From: Bradyrhizobium glycinis
Lineage (GTDB): Bacteria > Pseudomonadota > Alphaproteobacteria > Rhizobiales > Xanthobacteraceae
DNA length: 64,000 nt
Direction of reading: 5' to 3'
Assembly (NCBI RefSeq): GCF_016031655.1
Contig: NZ_JACCHQ010000014.1
Coordinates: 1-64,000, forward strand
In this document: positions 8,011-15,697 of the stretch, piece by piece
Position numbering within the stretch: the first letter of the stretch is position 1
Layout of the letters: every line of letters starts with the position of its first letter
Made by a program: the position numbers and the translations under genes
Notes under the pieces: model-generated
What the model was told of the DNA's origin: nothing
Seen by the model: the letters and a program-made list of their open reading frames with translations, nothing else
Database searches by the model: none

Positions 8011-8304
8011 CCAGCGGCACCCCCTGTCACTCATCCTGAGTGAAACAATATAGGTCGATGCCACCGCCTGCAGCCCAACGAAGCCCGTATGCCCCGAGGA
8101 TTCCATAAGGAGTCCACCCAGAGGCCATTCGCTCCCCTGCTGTCTGGTGCCACCCGAGCGCCGGAGCGAATCCAGCGCGGCCGTAGGACTCCCTTGACCT
8201 ATTTCGCTATACCAGAGGAGCGTAATGTACCCCGGCGGCTCATTTACGGTTGGCCTCCCCCACCCAGTCATAAACTTATCGGGCAGGCCAAACATTCGTT
8301 CCAC
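8005..8304 (-). CDS. Doubtful small ORF, 99 aa
   Basis: The open frame reads MERMFGLPDKFMTGWGRPTV at its start and has mildly protein-like composition at the N-terminus. The C-terminal half is low quality, and no family or convincing ribosome binding site was recognised. It sits downstream of the polymerase-like gene on the same strand. Kept only as a possibility. Confidence 0.2.
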   Translation of the reverse strand: MERMFGLPDKFMTGWGRPTVNEPPGYITLLWYSEIGQGSPTAALDSLRRSGGTRQQGSEWPLGGLLMESSGHTGFVGLQAVASTYIVSLRMSDRGCRWR

Positions 8305-8360
8305 GTTATGGTAGGGTTACCCTCCGAGGTACTTGGGGGTGAATAACCATCACCCTCCCC

Positions 8361-8410
8361 CTATGTAATAATACCTATTATATTATATATTTCATATACT
8401 TAGTTAGACA
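8361..8410. other. AT-rich tract flanked by C-runs (possible origin or control site)
   Basis: Only about 9 of 50 bases are G or C, in a region otherwise above 55% GC. C-runs sit on both sides (CCCTCCCCC before, CACCCCCG after), and GGGTG/CACCC at 8337-8355 can pair around a nine-base loop. It lies 18 bp past the stop of the polymerase-like gene. An unwinding region of an origin, or a promoter/terminator zone, are both possible. Confidence 0.35.
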
Positions 8411-8427
8411 CCCCCGATCCTCCACCG

Positions 8428-9846
8428 TTAGAACTCCCATAGGTGGGTGACATCTAAGCTGGGACAGACCCCGAGACGGGCCTGGAACTGACGGGTGATC
8501 GTCTTCACAGCTAAGGCCTGATGTGAAGCTGGTACGATCAGGCTGTCATGAACTGGCAGGCTTGGCACGCCCTGCGCCATCAGTTCCTTCATACTGCCGA
8601 TCACGACCTCGCTCTCTGCAAACATCAGGTCGCTCCAATCCCGAGCACGGCCACCGATGGGATGACCCCAGCGCTCAAGCAGCGGATGGTGTTCAAGAAC
8701 ACGTCTCTTCACCTCGCGAAGATTGTAGCGCTTCACGTTGAACTCTTCAGGTGCAATGCCCTTCTTCTTCAAAATCTTCCTGACATCAGCAACAACACCC
8801 GAGCGCCACGCTGCAAGGAAGTCCCCGTTCCCGAAGTGGTAGTTGATGAAGAACTTCGTCACCACCCGGTCCAGCTTGGTAGGACCAAGGATATCCCCAT
8901 AGGCGTCCGCCTCGGTGTCGAGCGGCTGACCGATCCAAGCGTAGAAGATGGTGAGGTACGACGATGAGATATCAACCTCCGCCACCGCTTCGCCGTCGAT
9001 CCGCATCTGGACCCGTTTGTCTTCCTGAATCTGCTGATAGCATCCCGCATCTTGCGGGTACGAGTACAGACGGCCACCCTTGTCCCAGCGATACCGTGCA
9101 AGGCTCTCGGCCTTGTGGAACTTGCGAACCCAGCCAAGATGGATGATCTCGTCTGTTGGATGTGTGAGCGTGTGCTGTTGCATAAAAGCGTTCAGCGCAG
9201 CGACGTCTGCACGGAGCCGGTGGACCGTGGGTGTCTCAGGTGTCTTATGGTGCGGCTTCGTGAGTTGGATCAACTCGGCGGGCATCACAGGCACGAACTT
9301 GAAATGCTCCCGGACGTCCTGCGGTGTCACCCCGCGCTCGGCACAAAGTGCTTGCAGGGCTGGCGTGGCTCGGTAGCGAGTGAGCATACCTCGGGGCGGC
9401 CCAGGGTTGCCTATCGCCCGACTGCCGTCATAACCCGGCTTGTGATCCAGCAACCCCGCCTCCTGCCACGATGCCCGGACACTGTCGAACATACGCCAAG
9501 TGACAATCTGGCCGGAATAATCAGTCTTCCGCTGCGAACATCTCAGCCAGCCTTCACTGCGGCCGCGCCGGATTGCGTCAAGTAGGTCAGCGAGGAACGC
9601 AGCCGCTGCGGTCTGATAAGACGCCAAAGTCTTGTCACGTGCATAGATACGGCCCTGCGCGGGTTGCGGCCGGGGATAGCGCTTGACCAACTCCGCTACA
9701 AGCGCACGTGCCTGCTCGCTGGCAGGTGTAGCAGTCAGTGTCGCCAGCGGTGCATCGCGAAGCGCTCCACGCTCGGCCCGTGGTGTCTTTGGTTCCCATC
9801 CGCGATACTCAACGAGGAGGTCGTCTTCATTGTCGTCATCAATCAT
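8428..9846 (-). CDS. Divergent family A / single-subunit polymerase-like protein
   Basis: The 472-aa product holds three motifs in the order and spacing of the polymerase A / T7-RNA-polymerase palm and fingers. Motif A is VAEVDISSSYL (Asp292), followed by a DAYG at 314-317. Motif B is RVVTKFFINYHFG (Arg327, Lys331, Tyr336, Gly339). Motif C is PVHDSLIVPA (His433-Asp434-Ser435). The N-terminal region (about 80-175) looks like a winged-helix DNA-binding domain. No 3'-5' exonuclease domain is present. It lies 82 bp downstream of an integrase gene on the same strand. Related proteins are usually left as hypothetical; replication of a mobile element or primer synthesis is inferred. Start ATG 9846 has only a weak ribosome site. 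Confidence 0.65.
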   Translation of the reverse strand: MIDDDNEDDLLVEYRGWEPKTPRAERGALRDAPLATLTATPASEQARALVAELVKRYPRPQPAQGRIYARDKTLASYQTAAAAFLADLLDAIRRGRSEGWLRCSQRKTDYSGQIVTWRMFDSVRASWQEAGLLDHKPGYDGSRAIGNPGPPRGMLTRYRATPALQALCAERGVTPQDVREHFKFVPVMPAELIQLTKPHHKTPETPTVHRLRADVAALNAFMQQHTLTHPTDEIIHLGWVRKFHKAESLARYRWDKGGRLYSYPQDAGCYQQIQEDKRVQMRIDGEAVAEVDISSSYLTIFYAWIGQPLDTEADAYGDILGPTKLDRVVTKFFINYHFGNGDFLAAWRSGVVADVRKILKKKGIAPEEFNVKRYNLREVKRRVLEHHPLLERWGHPIGGRARDWSDLMFAESEVVIGSMKELMAQGVPSLPVHDSLIVPASHQALAVKTITRQFQARLGVCPSLDVTHLWEF

Positions 9847-9928
9847 CGTTTATTCACTCGACCGAACGCGGTGTCGCTGAGGGGCTGCCGGTCGCGGCTT
9901 GCCACGTGATGGCCCTCTGGGCAAACAC

Positions 9929-11554
9929 TCAATCCAGCTTGTATCGCGGGAACTTCTTCAAAGCCTCCGCCATCGAAGCAACCTTCGGCGGCCCATACTT
10001 CCGGCCTTCAGTCGGCGGGGCATGCCCGGTGATGGCATCGTTGATCCTCTCGGACATCCCAACCTCATCGCCAATTCGTTTGAAGAGGTGACGCCACGAA
10101 TGATTGGGGCTGATGTCGGGATCATCAATACCGAGTTCACGAACCCAAGTTCCGAGATGGGCACGCGCGGTAGCTGCACGAGGACGCGACGGCTTCAGCG
10201 GATCGCTACTCATCTTTTGTGGTGTCTTGTCATTGTAGAAAAGCGCGCCATTCCCAACCTGATTGACCATCTCTATGAAGCCTTGGGCAATTAGGTGTTC
10301 GTGAAGCGGAACGACGCGTACTTGACCAGTCTTTGTAGTGCCCGCCTCCGGCGTAATCTTCATTACGTGGAAGCCATCGCGCTTCTCGATGTCTAAGCCT
10401 CGCAACTGAGTAATTTCGCCTGACCGAGCACCAGAGTACGCGCACACCCAAGGCACCCAACGGCGCGTTCTCTCGGTGGGCGTAGCGGGCTTCTGATAGG
10501 TGAGGCTCGCTTTGAGGATCGTGAGCGCTTCTTCGTTCGTGAAGCTTCGGCCGTCTTCTCGCTTTTGAACCTTGCGAGGAACATCGACCTTCACTTCCTT
10601 AAATGGATTCTGGTGAATGCGCTTATGAACGCGCGCCCAAGCAAATACCGTCCGTGACGCGGACAACCACACCTCGCGCACGGTGCTGGCCTGACGCTTC
10701 TCAGAGATTTGGCTGTGTATCCAAGCCCGCGCTGCGTCCTCTGTGATCCCCTCAGCACCCACCTCAGCGAACTGCCGTTGCATGGCGAGGAAGACAGCAC
10801 GCCAGCGCGAGACCGTAGTTGGCGCAGGCTTAACCGCGTGAACGTAAGCCTCGAAGAGTTCCCAGCATCCAACACCAGAGGCGCGCACGGGGCCTGCATT
10901 GAACACGGGGAACGTGTCGGGCGTTTCGTCACGTGAATAATCGCCGTTCGCGCGCTTCTCCAGCAAAGAGAAGGCCGGCAATAGGTTGTCACTGACAGCG
11001 TCTACAAAGAGTGCGTAGGCAGTGGGGTTCAAAGCTTTCCCCTCGCTGGCGAGGAATGTCGCTACTCGCGCCTCTTCCGCAATCAGTGGCCTCACCGCCT
11101 CGCGAACGTCTGGCTCTTTGGCCCAATTCCAATCGGCATCAGACCGTGGGTCTTCTTCATAGCTCTCAGGCGCGTGAGGACGGATCACCTCCCAGACCAT
11201 AATATCCCCGAGGCCCTTCCAATATCCCGGCTTGCCCGGGTCCGCCTCGTGCTGCTTCACGAACCACAAGTACCAGCGACCGGCCAGAGCGATTGCGTTG
11301 AGCCTCGTGAGTGGTTGCCCCTCGCCGTTCCTCTGGGCCCGCAGGGTCGCGATGCGGGTTTCGACCTCTGCTTCCCACTCGCCAAGTCGGGCCTTAGCCT
11401 CGTGCTTAGGTGTGCCAGCCGCGAGTTTGAGATGAGCTTCACGCTTGGTCCCATAGAGACGTTGGTAGTCCTCGCGGACATCCTCGGGAATGCCCTTGCG
11501 AGCAAACCATCGACCATCAGCAGCTCGATTCAACGCAACCATTCGCAACGCCAT
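9929..11554 (-). CDS. Tyrosine recombinase / phage-type integrase, 541 aa
   Basis: The C-terminal catalytic domain shows the tyrosine recombinase residues: Arg in YSGARSGEI (near 385), Lys in TKTGQVRVVPLH, His485-x-x-Arg488 (NHSWRHLF), His511 and the nucleophile Tyr520 (GRKYGPP). The N-terminus (ADGRWFARKGIPEDVREDYQ) matches integrases that start with a short strand-rich domain. The long insert before the core-binding domain makes it larger than lambda Int. Its start lies 84 bp from the tRNA-like att site at 11638, and it is transcribed away from it. It likely moves the element holding the polymerase-like gene. Confidence 0.9.
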   Translation of the reverse strand: MALRMVALNRAADGRWFARKGIPEDVREDYQRLYGTKREAHLKLAAGTPKHEAKARLGEWEAEVETRIATLRAQRNGEGQPLTRLNAIALAGRWYLWFVKQHEADPGKPGYWKGLGDIMVWEVIRPHAPESYEEDPRSDADWNWAKEPDVREAVRPLIAEEARVATFLASEGKALNPTAYALFVDAVSDNLLPAFSLLEKRANGDYSRDETPDTFPVFNAGPVRASGVGCWELFEAYVHAVKPAPTTVSRWRAVFLAMQRQFAEVGAEGITEDAARAWIHSQISEKRQASTVREVWLSASRTVFAWARVHKRIHQNPFKEVKVDVPRKVQKREDGRSFTNEEALTILKASLTYQKPATPTERTRRWVPWVCAYSGARSGEITQLRGLDIEKRDGFHVMKITPEAGTTKTGQVRVVPLHEHLIAQGFIEMVNQVGNGALFYNDKTPQKMSSDPLKPSRPRAATARAHLGTWVRELGIDDPDISPNHSWRHLFKRIGDEVGMSERINDAITGHAPPTEGRKYGPPKVASMAEALKKFPRYKLD

Positions 11555-11637
11555 TTGTATCGCCTTTTGTATTTTGGCGACGCAAATCCGTTAGGTCTAT
11601 CAACAAGATGCTGAGAATGCGGGGTTATCCGCAATCA

Positions 11638-11686
11638 TGGTACAGTTGGGTGGGCTCGAACCACCGACCTCCTGTTCCACAGACAG
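11638..11686 (-). other. tRNA 3' half (attachment-site remnant)
   Basis: Read on the minus strand, this stretch forms a tRNA 3' half: anticodon stem-loop CTGT-CTGTGGA-ACAG, variable AGGTC, T-arm GGTGG-TTCGAGC-CCACC, acceptor strand CAACTGT, discriminator A and CCA. The loop would place GTG as anticodon (His), which is tentative. No D-arm or 5' acceptor strand follows on the 11690-11760 side, so the tRNA is incomplete. Two integrase genes diverge from this spot. This is the expected product of integration into a tRNA gene. Confidence 0.6.
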
Positions 11687-11799
11687 ATTTGTGCCGCCGC
11701 CGCATCTACGCTCCGCTACGCGGCACTACGAATTTCACAACAATTTCAAGATAATAACTCGCCGTAGCCACGCCCTCCTTCGCTACAATTAGTGTTGCC

Positions 11800-11820
11800 G
11801 TGGTAGCTATGTGGTAGCTA
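11800..11820 (+). repeat. Two tandem GTGGTAGCTA copies before the integrase
   Basis: GTGGTAGCTA occurs at 11800-11809 and 11811-11820, an 11-bp period, 21 bp before the integrase start. Such spaced copies fit arm-type sites or a regulator operator for int expression. Confidence 0.45.
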
Positions 11821-11841
11821 GAAGCGCGAAAGGGACTTCGC

Positions 11842-13059
11842 ATGGCGTTGGCAAGTATTACGATCAGAGCTGTGCAGGCGCTGGTCCCAGGAGAAGCGAT
11901 CTGGGATGCGGGCCATAAGGAAGCGGTGCGGGGCTTTGGCGTGCGGCGCCAGCGCGATCAAGCGACCTACGTCCTCAAGTACCGGTTGTTTGGCCGCCAG
12001 CGCTTCTTCACGATTGGTCGGCACGGATCACCCTGGACACCAGAGAAGGCGCGCCGGGAAGCCAAGAGATTGCTGGGTCTGGTCGCGGACGGGAAGGACC
12101 CGGCGGATACCAAAGCGGAGGCCAACCTTCAGGCGGCCGACACACTCCGTAAGATAGCCGGCGAATACCTCAGCATCGCGAAAAAGAAGCAGCGGCCCCG
12201 GACGTATTCGGAGGTCGAACGCTACTTGCTCGTCGCCTGGAAGCCCCTGCACTCAGTCTCCGTGTTCAAGATGACCAGGCGCCATGTTGCGGCGCGAGTC
12301 GCCGATATCGCAGCGCAGCAAGGGGCCGTCTCAGCCGCACGCGCTCGCACCGCCCTATCCACGATGTTTAATTGGGCCATTCAAGAGGGCCTCGATATTC
12401 CGGCAAACCCTGTGCTCGGCACCAATCGTCCCGAGCAGCCGAAATCCCGGGAACGGGTATTGTCCGATACAGAGCTGTCCGAGATTTGGAAGGCATGCGG
12501 CGATGACGACCACGGACGTATACTACGCTTGCTGATCCTCACCGCTCAGCGGCGCGACGAAGTCGGCGGCATGAGATGGCCGGAGCTAGATACCGCAGCC
12601 GGCCGTTGGACTCTGCCCAGCGCTCGGGTAAAGAACCATCGCGAGCACGTGCTGCCGCTAGTCCCAACTGCCTTGGCTCTGCTGCCGCCTCAGCGAAATG
12701 ATGAAGACTGCGTCTTCGGTAATAGTGCTCGCCGAAAAAGTGATGAAAATCGAGGATTCTCCGGCTGGTCCAAATCGAAGTTAGCGCTGGACGCACGCAT
12801 TCTTTCGGCTCGGAGGGGAGTGGACGAGGATGCCAAGCCGCTGCCCCACTGGACCGTGCATGATCTTCGTCGCACGGCCGCGACCGTGATGGCCGATCGC
12901 TTGGGCGTCCTGCCGCACATCGTTGAAGCGATTTTGAACCACGTTAGCGGCCACCGCGCCGGAGTAGCTGGGGTGTACAATCGCGCCCGTTACGAAGCGG
13001 AAATGCGAGACGCGCTGGAACGCTGGACTGAACATATGGCTCAGATCACAGTCGTTTGA
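11842..13059 (+). CDS. P4-type tyrosine integrase (DUF4102 N-terminus), 405 aa
   Basis: The N-terminal ~90 residues form the DUF4102 arm-binding domain (VRRQRDQATYVLKYRLFGRQ, then RFFTIGRHG and TPEKARREAKRLLG). The catalytic domain has Arg in LTAQRRDEVGGM, Lys in the VKNHREHVLPL region, His340-x-x-Arg343 (HDLRRTAATVM), His367 (ILNH) and Tyr379 (GVYNRARY). Length is normal for the family. The start ATG 11842 has AGGGA seven bases upstream. It reads rightwards from the tRNA fragment. IS debris begins right after its stop, so whatever it once mobilised has been scrambled there. Confidence 0.92.
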   Translation: MALASITIRAVQALVPGEAIWDAGHKEAVRGFGVRRQRDQATYVLKYRLFGRQRFFTIGRHGSPWTPEKARREAKRLLGLVADGKDPADTKAEANLQAADTLRKIAGEYLSIAKKKQRPRTYSEVERYLLVAWKPLHSVSVFKMTRRHVAARVADIAAQQGAVSAARARTALSTMFNWAIQEGLDIPANPVLGTNRPEQPKSRERVLSDTELSEIWKACGDDDHGRILRLLILTAQRRDEVGGMRWPELDTAAGRWTLPSARVKNHREHVLPLVPTALALLPPQRNDEDCVFGNSARRKSDENRGFSGWSKSKLALDARILSARRGVDEDAKPLPHWTVHDLRRTAATVMADRLGVLPHIVEAILNHVSGHRAGVAGVYNRARYEAEMRDALERWTEHMAQITVV

Positions 13060-13748
13060 CGGCGGCGGGCGCGGAGCAGTGCCGGATAATCGTCACTGAC
13101 AACGACCGCTTTGTTAAACCGCCCTTTGGATGGGCAATCGCCCCTTGAGCGGACACCAGGCGCAATCCTGCCTTCGAGTAAAAGGATCGGCCGTGCTTGA
13201 TGGGCCGCGCGGGGCGCAAGATACGTCCTCGCGGGCACTTCAAGATGTCGTTCTTGGCGTCGCACCGGAAGCGTCTGAGCGGTACGCGACTCTTGATTGG
13301 TTCGGCTTTAATTGGGATCAGGGCATCGATGCCGCGCCGCTCGAGCGCACCGTAGACTTAAGCGTAGGCATAGCCGCGTCGGCGGTGACCACCTTGATGT
13401 TGATGCCCGCAATCGATTCAACCTCATCGACTTGCGGCTCGATCATCTCCCCTTCGTTCATTTGTCCAGTCGGAACCGCGACGTCCAGAATAACGCCGAC
13501 CTTGTCATCGACGGAAGTGTGCTGCTTGTAAGCGGACTCCAGCCGCCGGTTTCGGGCATTGGTGGCCATTGTCGCATCGGATCAGTGGTGCAGATCTTCT
13601 TGTACTTGCCGCTTTGCCGGCGCTTCCTCTCAGCCTCGCTTTCATCTTCGCTTTGATTCTCGCTCAACACATTCACCACATGCTGCTCGGTGAGGCTGTC
13701 CCAACTCACGTTGGCGCGGATCAGCGAGGCATCGATGTGAACCACTAC
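13060..13748 (-). pseudogene. IS1182-family transposase remnant (central to C-terminal part)
   Basis: Minus-strand frames spell a decayed transposase: VHIDASLIRANVSWDSL, QSGKYKKICTTDP, then in another frame MATNARNRRLESAYKQHT and GEMIEPQVDEVESIAGI, then KCPRGRILRPARPIKHGR, and finally AVVVSDDYPALLRARRR. At least four frame changes separate these blocks, so no active product is possible. The 5' part is missing: at about 13748 the sequence switches abruptly to an IS256-type transposase. The 3' part ends where the P4-type integrase gene ends. Confidence 0.75.
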
Positions 13749-14150
13749 AGCCGGCTCACCTGGCTTTTCGAGATGCCGGTCATACCCATCGCCTGCACGA
13801 GGTCGTCCACCGAGCGGGTCGAGACGCCCTGCACATCGGCTTCCTGCACCGCGGCGGTCAGAGCCTTCTCGGCCATGCGGCGCGGCTCCAGGAAGCCCGG
13901 GGAAGTAGGAGCCCTTGCGTAGCTTGGGAATGCGAAGCTCGACCGCTCCGGCGCGGGTTCCCAGATCGGTCGCGGTAACCGTTGCGCGGGGCCAAACGCT
14001 CGGGGTTTTTCTCGCCGTAGGCGGCCCCGGTCTGGCCCTCGGCTTCCAGCTCCATCAGGCGCTGGGCGGCAAAGCCGATCATCTCGCGCACCAGATCGGC
14101 ATCGGGCTCTTCTCCACGAGCGTTCGCAGGTTCATCATGCCGTCGGTCAT
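13749..14150 (-). pseudogene. IS256-family transposase remnant (N-terminal part)
   Basis: Starting from ATG at 14150, the frame reads MTDGMMNLRTLVEKSPDADL, then REMIGFAAQRLMELE, GAAYGEKNPERLAPRNGYRD. After a frameshift it continues VELRIPKLRKGSYFPGFLEP, RRMAEKALTAAVQEADVQGV and VDDLVQAMGMTGISKSQVSR. This is the typical N-terminal third of an IS256 transposase. It is joined to the IS1182 remnant at about 13748, producing a nonfunctional chimera. Confidence 0.75.
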
Positions 14151-14734
14151 CGGTGGTTCCTCGAATCAGGTTAGTGTCAGCAACCCGACCCTACCGACGA
14201 ATCATCGATGACTACCGCAAAGCCGCCCGCCCGCTACGGCGCTGTGTGGGGGCGCGCGTGCAGGCGGCTTTGCTCTACCACACCATCACCGGGGACACGA
14301 CCCGGCCCACACGGGTCGACTTACTAGAACGATTTGATTGGACGGGATGCATCGTGGGATTGCGGCGGTGGGTGCACGCTGATCTGCAACAGGGTGATTC
14401 AGAGCCCCTCTACGAGCTGGCGGGCCTAATTCGTGAGGCAAGCAGCCTTCTGAAGAAGACCGCGAAAAGGCACCGGGAACGCAGCAAATATCGATCTATC
14501 GAACCATCCTGGGCGGGAGCCGTGACTGAGAGTAGCTTAGGGATCCGGCGAGCACGCTCGTCGGAGAGCCGATATCATGATTGCGGGCCGAATGACCTCA
14601 ATGAGCAAAGAGCATATGGTTCATGTTGATTCACAGCGCTCGCCAGGTGTGTGGTCTAATCGACTGCGCGGCGGTTTTCGTCATTGCAAAGCTGCGACTA
14701 ACGGTCGAGACTCGCCCTTAGCCCACGATCTCCG
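14151..14734. other. 584-bp stretch with no recognisable gene
   Basis: A plus-strand frame from 14153 to 14629 is open for 158 codons. Its central part (RVDLLERFDWTGCIVGLRRW, then LYELAGLIREASSLLKKTAK) is helix-like and could be the remnant of an unknown gene. The start lies inside what should be the IS256 end, and the C-terminal part looks random. No promoter or RNA gene was seen. Confidence 0.3.
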
Positions 14735-15375
14735 CCAGGCACTCTAGCTTTTGCAAGACTCCGGTGGTGCGGACCTCGGCTGGCCAGGTCACTCCGACCT
14801 CGCCGAACACCACCATCGCGACATGGAGCGCCGCAACCCTGATGCCGTTCTTCAGCGAGCCCGCCGCCCCGGGCGCCGAGGGCGAGGCATGAAACGGCTG
14901 CGTGTCATCGGCGTTGCCGCCGAGCGCGCCATACTGGCCGCAACACACGACGTGAACACGCACCGGGGCGCGATCTTCGGGCTGGGTCTGCTCTGCGCCG
15001 CAGCCGGCTACCGGAATGCCGTCGGCATTCGCAGGTCGCTCGGCCGGCTGGTTTCCGACCGTTGGGGCGACCACATCCTATCAGCCCCAGTGCCGCGGCG
15101 CACCCATGGCGCAGTCGCTTCGCGGCGCTACGGCGCCGGAGGCGCCGGGACGGAAAACGGCCGACGGCCTTCCGTTGGTCTACGGACATCGCTCTGCCCG
15201 CGCTCCTCGCGGCGCGCAAGGTCGCGTCCGATGACGAGGAGGCCGTGTGGGCTGAGATATTCATGAGGCTGATCGTCAGGTCACCGACACGAACCTGCTG
15301 CATCGAGTGGAAGATGACGGATTGCGCTTCGCGCAAGAGAGCGCCACCGGCTTCGGCTCTTGGATCTAAGGGCCC
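14735..15375 (+). pseudogene. mdcB: Decayed mdcB, triphosphoribosyl-dephospho-CoA synthase
   Basis: The plus strand retains blocks of MdcB/CitG: HHHRDMERRN, MKRLRVIGVAAERAILAATH, DVNTHRGAIFGLGLLCAAAG, LGRLVSDRWGDHIL, RRYGAGGAGTE, then in a second frame VYRTDIALPALLAARKVASD-type sequence and DTNLLHRVEDDGLRFAQES in a third. The N-terminal KPGLVD region is absent or scrambled and several frameshifts split the rest, so the gene is dead. In intact genomes it makes the prosthetic group precursor of malonate decarboxylase, inside an mdc operon. No other mdc gene is in the window. Confidence 0.7.
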
Positions 15376-15381
15376 CCCATT

Positions 15382-15432
15382 CAGGTGAATGCAGTTCATG
15401 TATGAGTGTAAAGTTCTCATTTGTCGGTCGGT
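15382..15432 (+). repeat. 51-bp direct repeat, left copy
   Basis: The stretch from CAGGTGAATGC to CTCATTTGTCGGTCGGT matches 57207-57257 at 43 of 51 positions; the last 24 bases differ by a single base. It lies just past the mdcB remnant and before the sugar ABC operon. It may be a terminal fragment of an insertion sequence or one of two junction repeats around the catabolic block. Confidence 0.5.
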
Positions 15433-15697
15433 TCCACCTCAACGCAGACTGACCTCAAAATCAAAGCTCTAGAGCTGTTTTGGGAGGAAGTTCTACGAAT
15501 TCACATCGCGCTCATTTGGATTGGCGGGAAAAGCCAAGTCCGGCGATGCGGCTGCGTGGCAATCCTCGACATTGAAGAGACTTCTGGCGCCGGTCGCTGC
15601 TGATGGCCTGCTTACGTCCGCGCCAGGTGACGACGTGACAAGTATTTGGAGGTCGGCTCTGCCAGCCTCTGAATGCCCTGGAGAGGAGGAGGAAGGC

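Larger units (their letters stand above)
7725..8427. other. 703-bp stretch with repeat copy C, a doubtful ORF and an AT-rich tract
   Basis: No convincing gene was found here. The stretch holds repeat copy C (7915-8010), an imperfect hairpin around 7991-8018 (GCCGCTG...CAGCGGC with an inner GGCG/CGCC), a weak minus-strand ORF at 8005-8304 and the low-GC tract at 8361-8410. Long open frames at 7755-8020 cross the repeat in two phases and have no coding character. Confidence 0.5.

Noticed and set aside
8428..9846. Retron or group II intron reverse transcriptase
   Set aside because: No YxDD motif or RT fingers; the HDS motif and R-x3-K helix fit the family A/T7-like palm instead.
11638..11760. 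A complete tRNA gene
   Set aside because: The 3' half folds well, but no D-arm or 5' acceptor strand follows on the required side.
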